From NCBI RefSeq assembly GCF_900116875.1, contig NZ_FPCC01000024.1:1-42717 (forward strand): a stretch of 42,717 nt of DNA. The letters are read 5' to 3'. The position numbers were made by a program, and so were the translations under genes. Shown piece after piece: positions 24,537-33,411 of this stretch (the stretch's first letter is position 1; each line of letters opens with the position of its first letter). The DNA comes from Butyrivibrio sp. INlla21. Lineage in GTDB: Bacteria; Bacillota; Clostridia; Lachnospirales; Lachnospiraceae. A model generated the notes under the pieces. The model searched no databases and was not told where the DNA came from. It saw only the letters and a list, made by a program, of their open reading frames with translations.

Positions 24537-25124
24537 ATGAAAAATCTAAAGAAGTCATTGATTGTTGGCATACTGATTTTTGCTACGCTTACTCTTAACG
24601 GATGTGGTAAAAAAGTTGAGAGTTGGGCATACAATCATGAGCCGGACAAAGAGATTCTTGCATTATATGACAACGGAAACGCTGTCTTTAAAAATGAAAA
24701 ATACAAATATATCAAAGATGATAAGTTTATAACATTAACCGCCAAAGACGGTAATGAACTTAAGATGCATTATGATACCGATAACGAAGGTATTGTTCTA
24801 TATGAAATAGAAAAATATACGGCATGCGAGGGAACCGACGCTAACGGTAACAGCATTGATTTTTCGGAAGAAGACAAGCAAGGGATTGTTGGATATTGGC
24901 TCCATGAGAATGGAAATTCATCTTTTGTTTTTTCGAACGATGGAAGGTTTATGGAAGACAATAGTTTTGGCGGACAATATGCGGTCGACGAAGCTTCCGG
25001 ACAGATAAAACTCATGTATGATGCAGATTTCCGTTTTCAAGATGCTTTTCTCTATTACTCAGTCAATGGAGATACTCTTACTATAGAATATCCCTGGCCT
25101 ATGGTTCATACAACAGGGAAATAA
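24537..25124 (+). CDS. Putative lipoprotein with lipocalin-like C-terminal region
   Basis: The 195-residue protein has a lipoprotein signal: MKNLKKSLIVGILIFATL, then a lipobox with Cys at about residue 22 (LNGC). The mature part has two similar beta-rich halves. The second has VGYWLHENGNSSFVFSNDGR and ends DTLTIEYPW, a pattern seen in DUF5640/lipocalin-like small Lachnospiraceae lipoproteins. The function is unknown; it is exported to the outer face of the membrane. ATG 24537 is preferred over GTG 24504 because the signal peptide starts there. It lies 80 bp upstream of the sugar-binding protein gene but need not be part of that operon. Confidence 0.75.
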   Translation: MKNLKKSLIVGILIFATLTLNGCGKKVESWAYNHEPDKEILALYDNGNAVFKNEKYKYIKDDKFITLTAKDGNELKMHYDTDNEGIVLYEIEKYTACEGTDANGNSIDFSEEDKQGIVGYWLHENGNSSFVFSNDGRFMEDNSFGGQYAVDEASGQIKLMYDADFRFQDAFLYYSVNGDTLTIEYPWPMVHTTGK

Positions 25125-25159
25125 AGGGGATCAAAAGCAGAAATGCTTGCGATAGAACA

Positions 25160-25174
25160 GGTGACATTGTCACC
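25160..25174. promoter_or_regulatory. Inverted repeat GGTGACATTGTCACC upstream of the binding-protein gene
   Basis: A perfect 7-bp dyad around a single central base lies 31 bp upstream of the solute-binding protein start. It is a good operator candidate for a sugar-responsive regulator, possibly the YesN-like protein encoded downstream. A TATAAT just before the ribosome site is too close to the gene to be its -10. Confidence 0.5.
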
Positions 25175-25204
25175 AAAACAAAACTTTATAATGGGAGGTA
25201 TGAT

Positions 25205-26566
25205 ATGGAAATGAAGCGTTTAGTTTCAACCGTGTTGGCGGGTGTAATGGCTCTTTCACTTGTTGCATGTGGAGAATCAGCATCTACAGCACCGGCTACA
25301 GATTCAAGTGATGCAGCTCCTGCTGCAGAGGCAGAAGCACCTGCTGAAGCAGAGGCAGAAGCACCTGCCGCTGAGGCTGCAGCATCAGGAGAGCCTATAA
25401 CTCTTAAAATGTGGTGTATCGCTACAGAGAGTGACTCAAACCGTCATGCATATGAAGCAGCTATTGCTGATATGCAGGCTAAGTACCCTGAGATCACATT
25501 AGAATGGGAAGCATTTGAGAACCAGTCTTACAAGACAAAGATTAAAGCAGCTGTTTCAGCTAACGAAATGCCTGATATCTTCTTTACATGGTCATGTGCA
25601 TTCCTTGGTGATTTCGTAGAGGCAGGAAAGGTATATTGCCTTGATGCTGCTTATGAGAATTACAAGAGTGAGCTTCCTGAGGTTATGCTCGGAAACACAA
25701 CATATGATGGAAAGCACTATGGTGTTCCGTTAACAATGAACATCGTTGGTCTCTTCGCTAACATGGATCTCTTAAAAGAGGCTGGATACGATGAGATCCC
25801 CGGAACATATGAAGAGTTCATTAAGTGCTGTGATGCACTTAAGGCTAAGGGAATCATTCCTTTCGGATGTGCAGGAAAAGAGACATGGTGCGTAACTGAG
25901 TATCTTGAGTCTGTTATCGAGAAGAGCGCAGGCGCAGATGCACTTAACGATATTTTCCTTGGAAGAGCAACATGGGACAATCCAGATGTTGGTGCTGCTG
26001 TTGATACATTCCAGAAGCTTGTTAAAGACGGATACTTTGATCCTTCAGGAATCGGCCTTACAAACGATGAAGTTAAGAACAACTTCATGGCTGGTAAATA
26101 TGCATTCTACATGAACGGAACATGGAACTGTGCAGACTTCGCAAACAATGCAGAGTTCTTCCCTAAGGTAAAGGTTAGTGAGTTCCCTGTAATTAACGCT
26201 GATAAGGCTAAGCTTGGTCAGTTAATCGGTGGACCTTCAGATACACTTGCTGTTGCAGCATCTTCACCTAACGCTGAGAGAGCAGCTGATTATACTTTCG
26301 AGCTTGGTAAGCTTATTTGCCACTATGGATATCTTGATGGATGTGGACTTCCTGCATGGACACCTTATGGTGATACAAGCTCTGTAAATGAGCTCACACA
26401 GGCAGTTGCTGAGATCTGCTCAAATGCAGATACATACGTTCTCTTCGGAGATACAGCTATGGATGCTGATTCAGCTAATACATATCTTTCATATGTAGAT
26501 CAGGTTTATGGATGCCAGGTTGATGGTGAGGCATTCATCAAGGGATTAGCAAAAGATATTCGATAA
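25205..26566 (+). CDS. ABC sugar transporter, solute-binding lipoprotein
   Basis: The 453-residue protein has a lipoprotein signal ending LSLVAC (Cys about residue 22) and a 40-residue Ala/Glu/Pro linker. A family 1 extracellular sugar-binding fold follows: ITLKMWCIATESDS, then a MPDIFFTW strand and a NGTWNCADF region. It captures an oligosaccharide at the cell surface for the two permeases downstream. Its codon use is more biased (many GCT/CTT/GGA codons) than that of neighbouring genes, as expected for high expression. GGGAGG precedes ATG 25205. The genomic context (GH8 enzyme, CE4 esterase) suggests xylo-oligosaccharides. No ATPase is present, so a shared MsmX-type ATPase is expected elsewhere. 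Confidence 0.9.
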   Translation: MEMKRLVSTVLAGVMALSLVACGESASTAPATDSSDAAPAAEAEAPAEAEAEAPAAEAAASGEPITLKMWCIATESDSNRHAYEAAIADMQAKYPEITLEWEAFENQSYKTKIKAAVSANEMPDIFFTWSCAFLGDFVEAGKVYCLDAAYENYKSELPEVMLGNTTYDGKHYGVPLTMNIVGLFANMDLLKEAGYDEIPGTYEEFIKCCDALKAKGIIPFGCAGKETWCVTEYLESVIEKSAGADALNDIFLGRATWDNPDVGAAVDTFQKLVKDGYFDPSGIGLTNDEVKNNFMAGKYAFYMNGTWNCADFANNAEFFPKVKVSEFPVINADKAKLGQLIGGPSDTLAVAASSPNAERAADYTFELGKLICHYGYLDGCGLPAWTPYGDTSSVNELTQAVAEICSNADTYVLFGDTAMDADSANTYLSYVDQVYGCQVDGEAFIKGLAKDIR

Positions 26567-26597
26567 CATAAAACAAAAGATTTAGCTTAGGCTACTT

Positions 26598-26645
26598 ACG
26601 ATCCTTCCTGTGCTTCCCATGGGGAAGACGGAAGGATCGTATTAT
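26598..26645 (+). terminator. Intergenic hairpin between binding-protein and permease genes
   Basis: The 11-bp stem ACGATCCTTCC/GGAAGGATCGT is extended by an inner CTTCCC/GGGAAG stem and followed by an AT-rich tail with a short T run. It probably stabilises the binding-protein message and attenuates read-through into the permease genes. Confidence 0.75.
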
Positions 26646-26662
26646 TTTAGAAGGTTATAATA

Positions 26663-27592
26663 ATGTCTGATAATAATTATATTGTAAGTAAAGAAATATT
26701 AAGGGAAAGAAGAAACAAGAACATAAAAAAGCATTTGACCATATTCGTATTTCTTCTTCCCGGATTAGCACTTTTTATAAGCATTCTTATTGCTCCTATA
26801 GCAGTATCACTCTATAGAAGTACATTTGATTGGAATGGTTTTTCTGAAGGAACATTTATTGGAATTGCCAATTACGTAGAGCTGTTTACCAATGGTTCGA
26901 TCAAATTTATAACGTCATTGAAAAACGCAATGATCATAGCTATCTTCTCAGTGTTTATACAGTTGCCTATTTCGTTGGCGCTGGCACTTCTTTTGGGAAG
27001 AAAGCCAAAGGGCGAAAAGGTATTCTTATCAATATTCTTTATGCCTGTGTTGATCTCAACCGTTGTTATCGGTCAGCTCTGGTTGAAAATATATAATCCC
27101 GACTACGGTCTTTTAAACAGATTTCTTGATCTTGTTCATCTTAGTCAGTATAAGCATGTATGGGTGGGCGAAATCGGAACAGCGCTTGGAAGTATCGTTG
27201 TGCCCACTATTTGGCAGTACATCGGCTACCATATGCTTTTAATGTACGCCGGAGTTAAAGGTGTATCAGTAGACTTAAGAGAAGCAGCTATGCTTGACGG
27301 CGCAACAAAGTGGCAGGTTGATAAGTACATTGTTATTCCGATCATTAAGCCGATTTTAAAAGTAAGCGTAATTTTCGCGGTAACAGGTTCACTTAAGACT
27401 TACGACCTTGTACGTATTTTGACTGAAGGCGGACCCTTCCAGTCAACAGAAGTACCCAGTACCTTGCTTGAGAACATGCTTTTCTTAAGAAACAGGTATG
27501 GTATGGGTAGTACAATCACTGTTATGTTGATAGCACTTTGCTTTGCGTTTGCATTATTGATAAGCGCTGCATTTAAGGAAAAGGATAAATAA
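26663..27592 (+). CDS. ABC sugar transporter permease (MalF/UgpA type)
   Basis: This 309-residue protein has six membrane helices. The EAA loop is clear (REAAMLDGATKWQVDKYIVI, about 210-229), where the ATPase docks. It begins with a cytosolic tail rich in basic residues. AAGG precedes the ATG. It is followed after 2 bp by the second permease. Confidence 0.92.
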   Translation: MSDNNYIVSKEILRERRNKNIKKHLTIFVFLLPGLALFISILIAPIAVSLYRSTFDWNGFSEGTFIGIANYVELFTNGSIKFITSLKNAMIIAIFSVFIQLPISLALALLLGRKPKGEKVFLSIFFMPVLISTVVIGQLWLKIYNPDYGLLNRFLDLVHLSQYKHVWVGEIGTALGSIVVPTIWQYIGYHMLLMYAGVKGVSVDLREAAMLDGATKWQVDKYIVIPIIKPILKVSVIFAVTGSLKTYDLVRILTEGGPFQSTEVPSTLLENMLFLRNRYGMGSTITVMLIALCFAFALLISAAFKEKDK

Positions 27593-27594
27593 AA

Positions 27595-28416
27595 ATGAAG
27601 TTTAAAAAATCGTTAGCATATATTCTTCTTGGAATATGGGCACTTGTAAACTTATTCCCTATTTACTTCATGTTTACATTTTCTCTTAAATCCAATGATG
27701 AAATTTTCGGAAAAAACATTATAGGTATCCCTAAGGACTGGTTGTGGTCGAATTACGCTTCAGCCCTTAAGACGGGAAATATGGCACTGTATTTTGCAAA
27801 CAGTTTACTGGTTACAACTTTGGCAATTGCCATTTCTTTAATGGCAGCATTGATGGCCACTTACGCGATTACTCGTATTCCTTCGAGGCTTAATAAGTAT
27901 ATCAACGCATTCTTTATGCTCGGACTTACTATTCCACTTCAGGCTTCAATCGTACCGGTATATGTTGTTTTATCTAAGCTTCATTGGCTCAACAAATATT
28001 CAACACTTATCGTGCCATATTCAGCTTTTGCATTGTCAATGGCAATTCTTATATGTACAGGATTCATGGTCGATATTCCTATTGACCTTGATGAAGCTGC
28101 AAGAATTGATGGATGTGGATTATTCGGAACGTTTTTTAAGATTATACTTCCGCTTACAAAACCCGCATTTTCAACTGTAGGTATCTATTCATACCTTCAA
28201 TGTTGGAATGAGTTCATGTTTGCCAATGTTTTCATTTCCGACTCTAAACACAGAACATTGCCTGTAGGTATTAAAGCCTTGTCAGGTGCATATACAACAG
28301 ATTGGGGTCCGATTGGTGCGGCTCTTGTAATCGCAACATTCCCGACTTTGATAGTATATGTTTTCTTAAGCAGAAAAATTCAGGATAGCTTTATCGCTGG
28401 TGCGGTAAAAGGCTGA
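27595..28416 (+). CDS. ABC sugar transporter permease (MalG/UgpE type)
   Basis: This 273-residue protein has six membrane helices and the EAA loop DEAARIDGCGLFGTFFKIIL (about 164-183). It pairs with the previous permease; the 2-bp gap shows co-transcription. A terminator follows. Confidence 0.92.
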   Translation: MKFKKSLAYILLGIWALVNLFPIYFMFTFSLKSNDEIFGKNIIGIPKDWLWSNYASALKTGNMALYFANSLLVTTLAIAISLMAALMATYAITRIPSRLNKYINAFFMLGLTIPLQASIVPVYVVLSKLHWLNKYSTLIVPYSAFALSMAILICTGFMVDIPIDLDEAARIDGCGLFGTFFKIILPLTKPAFSTVGIYSYLQCWNEFMFANVFISDSKHRTLPVGIKALSGAYTTDWGPIGAALVIATFPTLIVYVFLSRKIQDSFIAGAVKG

Positions 28417-28432
28417 TAATTTTATACAATTT

Positions 28433-28468
28433 AGAGCTTGGCGAAAGATAAAAGCCAAGCTCTTTTTC
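28433..28468 (+). terminator. Terminator of the ABC transporter operon
   Basis: The 10-bp perfect stem AGAGCTTGGC/GCCAAGCTCT is followed by TTTTTC. Confidence 0.92.
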
Positions 28469-28538
28469 TTTTGCAACAAAAGGTGAAAAATGTTATCTTT
28501 AAGAGGTATTATGTGGAGGAAGTTTTGAGGGGCGATAT

Positions 28539-30320
28539 ATGAACATAAAGAAAAATCTCTTACAATTCTATGATAACAATAGCAAGAGAACATCCCTGTC
28601 ATCCAGTCTTAAGCAGGTTATCTTTGGGATTATTTTTATTGCCATTGTTTCCTTTCTGATTTCCACATATTACATTACTGAAAAAGAGAGAAAAGAATAT
28701 GGAATTCGCGAAGCAGAGAGCGTTATAAAAACACTCTCCAATAATATTTATTCCGAAACCAAGAATTATATAGACCTTTCAAGACTTATCATGACTGAAG
28801 GAAGACTAGTAACATTTCTTAGGGCGGACACAGACGATGTAGATATCGGAATGATCAATGACGCCAGATACGGAATTATGAGTATTCTTAATGTAAAAGA
28901 GGGCGTGGATTCGGTTATTGTCTTTCGCGAGGATATGAAAAGAGTAGTTACCGATAGATTTTCATATAAATATAACCATCCTCTGATCGAACAAGATATA
29001 TGGAAAAAAGATATCTACAACGGAAGAGGACGAGCTGTGGTCTCGCTTAACAGTAATAAAATAGCTACAAGAGCGGATAACAAGCCTGTTGTGACTGTTG
29101 GAAGAGCTATATACGATATTGACTCTCAGCGTAGACGCGGACTTATGTTAATGAATATATCCGCTTCGGTATATCAAAAGATGCTAAATCAGCTACATTA
29201 CAGCGATATATGTATAATGGGAATCGATGGTACATACTTGGCAGGAAATAAAGAGCTGGTTCCTTTTTTTGAAACCGGATTTGATTCCGCTCAGATAGTG
29301 CATAAGAATGATGTCCTTGATCATGAGCGGATCCTGATATCAGGATGTAATGTAAGCAATCTTCCGATTGTTATTCTCAAAGTTTCTTCGTACGGATCGG
29401 AAGGCATTCCATACAAGATTATATACGCATTACTTTTCTTGCTGGTGGTGTTTATATTGATGACAATATATGTAGCCAGATTTATTCAGAAGAATATTAC
29501 AGATCCAGTGTTTGAGCTTTCAAGTTCAATGGAAAGAAACAAACGCTCCGGACATCTTAAAAAAATCAACATAGATATGTCTAGTAACGAACTCGACATG
29601 TTGAAGACAGATTATAACAGCATGATCGACCATGTAAACGAACTGATTGCTACACTTATAGAAAAAGAGAAAACACTTCAAAAAGCAGAAATGCGAGTGC
29701 TCCAAGAGCAGATAAAGCCGCATTTTTTATATAATTCCATAGAAACCATAGGTTTTCTTGCGATGGATGCCGGCGCCGATAGGGTACACGATGCACTTGA
29801 AACACTTGGCAGCTTTTACAGAAACTTCCTAAGTAAAGGAGACAGGGAAATTCCCTTGTCCAGAGAAGTATGCATAGTTAAAGATTATATTGCGCTTCAA
29901 AAGCTTAGGTACGGAGATATCATAGAAGATATTTATGATATTGCGGAGGACACTGAGAACTTCATTGTTCCTAAGTTAATCCTGCAGCCTCTTGTGGAAA
30001 ACAGTATATATCACGGTATACGCTTAAAAGGTGAACGAGGTATAATAAGGATATCCAGCCGAATGGAAGAAAATGAACTCCATCTAAGCGTCAGAGATAC
30101 AGGCGTGGGTATGGACGCGGATCAGATAGAAAAGATTCTTTCCAGAAAAAAGATAAATCAAGATGAACTCGACGCAGAGAGTTTTGGTTTATGGGGTACA
30201 ATAGAAAGAATAAGAATCTTTTATGATAAAGAAGACGTGGTAAAAATAAACAGCGAAATCGGTGAGTATACGGAAATTGAATTTATTATTCCGCATGCAA
30301 GCCATTATGGGGTAAAGTGA
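28539..30320 (+). CDS. YesM-type sensor histidine kinase
   Basis: This 593-residue membrane kinase has transmembrane segments at about 27-46 and 290-312 flanking an extracytoplasmic Cache-like sensor. A HAMP-like linker and a His_kinase domain follow, with the phospho-acceptor H395 in QIKPHFLYNSIE. The C-terminal HATPase has N (about 488, LVENSIYHG) and G boxes (DTGVGMD). This class regulates carbohydrate uptake operons by sensing a sugar or a loaded binding protein. GAGGGG precedes the ATG. The response regulator follows with no gap. Confidence 0.93.
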   Translation: MNIKKNLLQFYDNNSKRTSLSSSLKQVIFGIIFIAIVSFLISTYYITEKERKEYGIREAESVIKTLSNNIYSETKNYIDLSRLIMTEGRLVTFLRADTDDVDIGMINDARYGIMSILNVKEGVDSVIVFREDMKRVVTDRFSYKYNHPLIEQDIWKKDIYNGRGRAVVSLNSNKIATRADNKPVVTVGRAIYDIDSQRRRGLMLMNISASVYQKMLNQLHYSDICIMGIDGTYLAGNKELVPFFETGFDSAQIVHKNDVLDHERILISGCNVSNLPIVILKVSSYGSEGIPYKIIYALLFLLVVFILMTIYVARFIQKNITDPVFELSSSMERNKRSGHLKKINIDMSSNELDMLKTDYNSMIDHVNELIATLIEKEKTLQKAEMRVLQEQIKPHFLYNSIETIGFLAMDAGADRVHDALETLGSFYRNFLSKGDREIPLSREVCIVKDYIALQKLRYGDIIEDIYDIAEDTENFIVPKLILQPLVENSIYHGIRLKGERGIIRISSRMEENELHLSVRDTGVGMDADQIEKILSRKKINQDELDAESFGLWGTIERIRIFYDKEDVVKINSEIGEYTEIEFIIPHASHYGVK

Positions 30321-30321
30321 C

Positions 30322-31077
30322 ATGAACAGAACATACAGGGTGATGATAATTGACGACGAAGAGTCTGCACGTAAACTCATGAGAGCCGGTATCAAATGGG
30401 ATACTCTTAACATGGAAGTTGTCGGAGAAGCCGCAAGCGGCATTGAAGCTATAAACATTATTGACGATGTAAAGCCTGATATTGCTTTTGTTGATATTTC
30501 CATGCCTTTTATGGATGGAATAGAGTTTACCAAAACCGCAACAGACAGATATCCGAATCTGATCATTATAATCATGACAGCAATCAATCAATTTGAATAT
30601 GCAAGAAAATGCGTAAGTCTGCCCGTTTTTGATTATATGCTTAAGCCTATGGTAAGAGCGGAGATTTCCGATGTACTGGAAAGAGCTAAAAAGAGGTTAG
30701 ATGAATCTAAAGATTCTTGGGAAGATTCTAAGGCAGAAATAGAAACCGAGAATTCAGATGAAAATAACTCGACCGAACTTATTAAAAAATACGTAGAAGA
30801 TAACTTTACGGACTCAATGCTTAATCTTACTTTTCTTGCACAATATTTTGGCTTCAGCGCCAGTTATCTATCAAGAAAATTCAAACAAGACACCGGCAAG
30901 AATTTTGTAGAATACCTAAATGACTTGCGAATGAAAAAAGCGGTAAAAATAGCAAAATCTAACATCAAAATGTATCAGATAGCCGCAGAAGTAGGAATTC
31001 CGGACCCGAATTATTTTAGTAAATGCTTTAAAAAGTATACCGGAATGAGCTATTCTGATTATATTTCAACCAAGTAA
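30322..31077 (+). CDS. YesN-type response regulator with AraC DNA-binding domain
   Basis: The 251-residue protein has a receiver with D11-D12, phospho-acceptor D58 in AFVDISMP and K107 region LKPM. A Glu/Asp/Ser-rich linker (about 130-150) leads to an AraC-type double HTH (about 155-251: FLAQYFGFSASYLSRKFKQ, then IAAEVGIPDPNYFSKCFKK). It is the partner of the kinase just upstream. The likely targets are the transporter operon and the GH8 gene. Confidence 0.93.
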   Translation: MNRTYRVMIIDDEESARKLMRAGIKWDTLNMEVVGEAASGIEAINIIDDVKPDIAFVDISMPFMDGIEFTKTATDRYPNLIIIIMTAINQFEYARKCVSLPVFDYMLKPMVRAEISDVLERAKKRLDESKDSWEDSKAEIETENSDENNSTELIKKYVEDNFTDSMLNLTFLAQYFGFSASYLSRKFKQDTGKNFVEYLNDLRMKKAVKIAKSNIKMYQIAAEVGIPDPNYFSKCFKKYTGMSYSDYISTK

Positions 31078-31117
31078 TTGTTATAATAGATCAATAAAAT
31101 CGAAAGGTTATTATATA

Positions 31118-32272
31118 ATGAGTGCATTTGAATCAGGCATATACAGAAACATCTTTAAAGAGATCGGAAAGACCGAAGATGAAATTTCTTCACGTTTAAA
31201 AGAAATTGTAAATACTTTTTTCTATGACGAAGAAGAACGAATATATCATGAAGCCGGCGATGATATGGGGTATCTGACTGATACCGGCAATAATGACGCC
31301 AGAACAGAGGGCATGTCATATGGAATGATGATGTGTGTTCAGCTTGATATGCAAGAAGAATTTGATCGAATCTGGAAATGGTCAAAAACATATATGTTCA
31401 TGACAGAAGGAGAGAATGAAGGGTATTTTGCTTGGTCATGTCAAACAGATGGTAAGAAAAATGCCGACGGACCAGCTCCCGACGGCGAAGAGTTTTATGC
31501 TATGGCACTCTTTTTTGCTTCACACAGATGGGGCGATCGGGACGGAATTTTTGAATATAGCAAAGAAGCCAAGGATCTTCTTCATTCATGCATACACAAG
31601 GGTGAAAACGGTAGAGTAGGCACTCCCATGTGGAATAAGGATAATTACCAGATTTTATTTGTCCCGGGAATTGGCTTTACCGATCCATCCTATCATCTTC
31701 CGCATTTTTATGATCTGTTTGCTCTTTGGGCATATGAAGAAGATAGGGAATTCTTTAAAAAAGCCGCAGAAGCAAGCAGAAACTTCCTTGTAACAGCGTG
31801 CCATCCTGAGACGGGATTAAGCGCCGAATATGCTAATTTTGATGGAAGCCCGATGAATAAAGAATTGCCTTGGGGACAATTCGGTGATTTTTTCAGCGAC
31901 GCATATAGAACGGCCGCAAATATCGGTCTAGACGCCGAATGGTTTGGAATCGATAAAGGGCAATATTCGATTCCGTTAAAGATGATGAATTTCTTTAAAA
32001 CCGATCTTGAAGCGGCAAGATGCGCTTATAAAGTTGACGGAACGCCTCTAGAAAGACCTGTTCTCCATCCTGTTGGACTAATAGCTACAATGGCTCAGAG
32101 CGCATTGACTATTCCATACAGCAATAATGAAAACAGTGATTTTTCTACTGCAAAAAAATGGGTTGAATGGTTTTGGAATCAACCTCTTAGAAAAGGCGTT
32201 CGAAGATACTATGATAATTGCTTATATTTGTTTGCCTTCCTTGCATTATCCGGCAATTATCGCATTTGGTAA
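31118..32272 (+). CDS. Reducing-end xylose-releasing exo-oligoxylanase, glycoside hydrolase family 8
   Basis: The 384-residue protein has the GH8 (alpha/alpha)6 pattern and no signal peptide, so it is cytosolic. Catalytic residues align with the Rex enzymes: general acid E64 in RTEGMSYGMMM, D122 in PAPDGEEFYAMA, and the base D261 in FFSDAYRTAANIG. Rex enzymes remove xylose from the reducing end of xylo-oligosaccharides. Together with the uptake system it indicates import of oligomers and intracellular breakdown. AAAGG lies about 10 bases before the ATG. Assignment to Rex rather than endoglucanase rests on length and lack of signal peptide. Confidence 0.88.
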   Translation: MSAFESGIYRNIFKEIGKTEDEISSRLKEIVNTFFYDEEERIYHEAGDDMGYLTDTGNNDARTEGMSYGMMMCVQLDMQEEFDRIWKWSKTYMFMTEGENEGYFAWSCQTDGKKNADGPAPDGEEFYAMALFFASHRWGDRDGIFEYSKEAKDLLHSCIHKGENGRVGTPMWNKDNYQILFVPGIGFTDPSYHLPHFYDLFALWAYEEDREFFKKAAEASRNFLVTACHPETGLSAEYANFDGSPMNKELPWGQFGDFFSDAYRTAANIGLDAEWFGIDKGQYSIPLKMMNFFKTDLEAARCAYKVDGTPLERPVLHPVGLIATMAQSALTIPYSNNENSDFSTAKKWVEWFWNQPLRKGVRRYYDNCLYLFAFLALSGNYRIW

Positions 32273-32276
32273 TAAT

Positions 32277-32337
32277 GTGTTTTAACACATATTATACATA
32301 ATGTATTTAAGTTATATAACAATTTAGGGGTTTTATT
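32277..32337. promoter_or_regulatory. Two palindromes before the second Cys-rich gene
   Basis: An ATGTGTT/AACACAT dyad lies just after the GH8 stop (about 32275-32290), and the 10-bp palindrome GTTATATAAC is at 32311-32320, 18 bp before the next gene. The latter is the core of the 12-bp palindromes at 2870 and 4912. Confidence 0.35.
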
Positions 32338-32556
32338 ATGGCTAATAACGTAAAAAGAATTTGTATCAACTGTGGCAGAACATTTACAGCCCGCGAAGGG
32401 AGAAAGGTTTTTTGCTCATTTAACTGCAAAAGATTATACGGAAATCACATCAGTTTCAGATGCAGAGATTGCAGAAACGCGACTTGTAGCATAAGAAACA
32501 ATAATCTGGTCAATGCGCCTTATGGATGTGAAAATCTGCTCAATCCAAACAGGTAA
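32338..32556 (+). CDS. Small Cys-rich zinc-ribbon-like protein (paralogue of the gene at 3342)
   Basis: The 72-residue protein has eight cysteines in the same frame as the other copy: ICINCGRTF, VFCSFNC, FRCRDCRNATC and a late GC. It is basic. AGGGG precedes the ATG. It may be an orphan or may end the xylan operon. The function is unknown; possible roles are nucleic-acid or protein binding through zinc knuckles. The presence of two diverged copies on one small molecule makes a replicon-specific role possible. Confidence 0.75.
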   Translation: MANNVKRICINCGRTFTAREGRKVFCSFNCKRLYGNHISFRCRDCRNATCSIRNNNLVNAPYGCENLLNPNR

Positions 32557-32602
32557 TAGTCTATTCCGGCAAGATAGAAAGAGTAAATAAAATAAAGACA
32601 TC

Positions 32603-33397
32603 ATGGAATACATTTACGAAACACACCTACATACTATGGAAGGAAGCGCCTGCTCAAACACTCCGGCCGAAGATTATATTGACTACATGATAGGCCTTGG
32701 ATATAGCGGTATTATTGTAACAGACCATTTTTTTAATGGTAATTGCGCCGTTCCTAAAGATCTTCCCTGGGATAAAAAAGTTGAACTATATTGCAGTGGC
32801 TACAAACATGCGGAAGAAGCTGCAAAAGACAAGGGCTTAGCAGTCTTTTTTGGCATCGAGTATAATTTTGACGGAGATGAATATCTACTATACGGTGTAG
32901 ACGAAGATTGGCTTCTATCCAATCCCGATATTATGCAAAAAGACAGATTTGAAGTTTACGAAGCGGTTCACAGCGCCGGCGGAATAATGGTTCAAGCTCA
33001 CCCATACAGAGAAAGAGGATATCTAAAGGCAATTCATCTTACTCCAGAAGTATGTGATGGCGCTGAAATTTTTAATGCTGGAAACCCTGACTGGCAAGAC
33101 GCTCTAGGTTACCAATACGCGAATGACCGGAATTTTCTCTTTTCAGCAGGATCGGACATTCATAATTTTTCACAAGATGACATGGGGGGTATGAGTTTCC
33201 CCTATCCTATACATTCTATAAAGGAGTACGTATCGGCTTTTCTTAAAGGTGACGGAACTCCTGTGTTTAAAAGAAATGTTCACGGTGGCAATTCTTCTTT
33301 TAACAGAGTCACTGACGATATTGCTCTTACGGTGCCTTCCAGAACCCCTTCTCTAGAAGTAATATGGCATAAGAAAGCTAACGTATCAGCACAATAA
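32603..33397 (+). CDS. PHP-domain metal-dependent phosphoesterase
   Basis: The 264-residue protein carries PHP motifs: H8-L-H10 in ETHLHT, TDHFF (about 41-45), GIEYN, QAHPYRERG and the final GSDIHNF. It is a metal-dependent phosphoesterase, similar to polymerase/histidinol phosphatase type proteins. The substrate is unknown. Its stop overlaps the start region of the CE4 gene, so the two are co-transcribed. The ribosome site is weak. Confidence 0.85.
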   Translation: MEYIYETHLHTMEGSACSNTPAEDYIDYMIGLGYSGIIVTDHFFNGNCAVPKDLPWDKKVELYCSGYKHAEEAAKDKGLAVFFGIEYNFDGDEYLLYGVDEDWLLSNPDIMQKDRFEVYEAVHSAGGIMVQAHPYRERGYLKAIHLTPEVCDGAEIFNAGNPDWQDALGYQYANDRNFLFSAGSDIHNFSQDDMGGMSFPYPIHSIKEYVSAFLKGDGTPVFKRNVHGGNSSFNRVTDDIALTVPSRTPSLEVIWHKKANVSAQ

Positions 33398-33411
33398 TGG
33401 AGGCGAATTTC

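Noticed and set aside
25187..25192. TATAAT as the -10 of the binding-protein gene
   Set aside because: It ends directly at the ribosome site, so transcription would start at or past that site.
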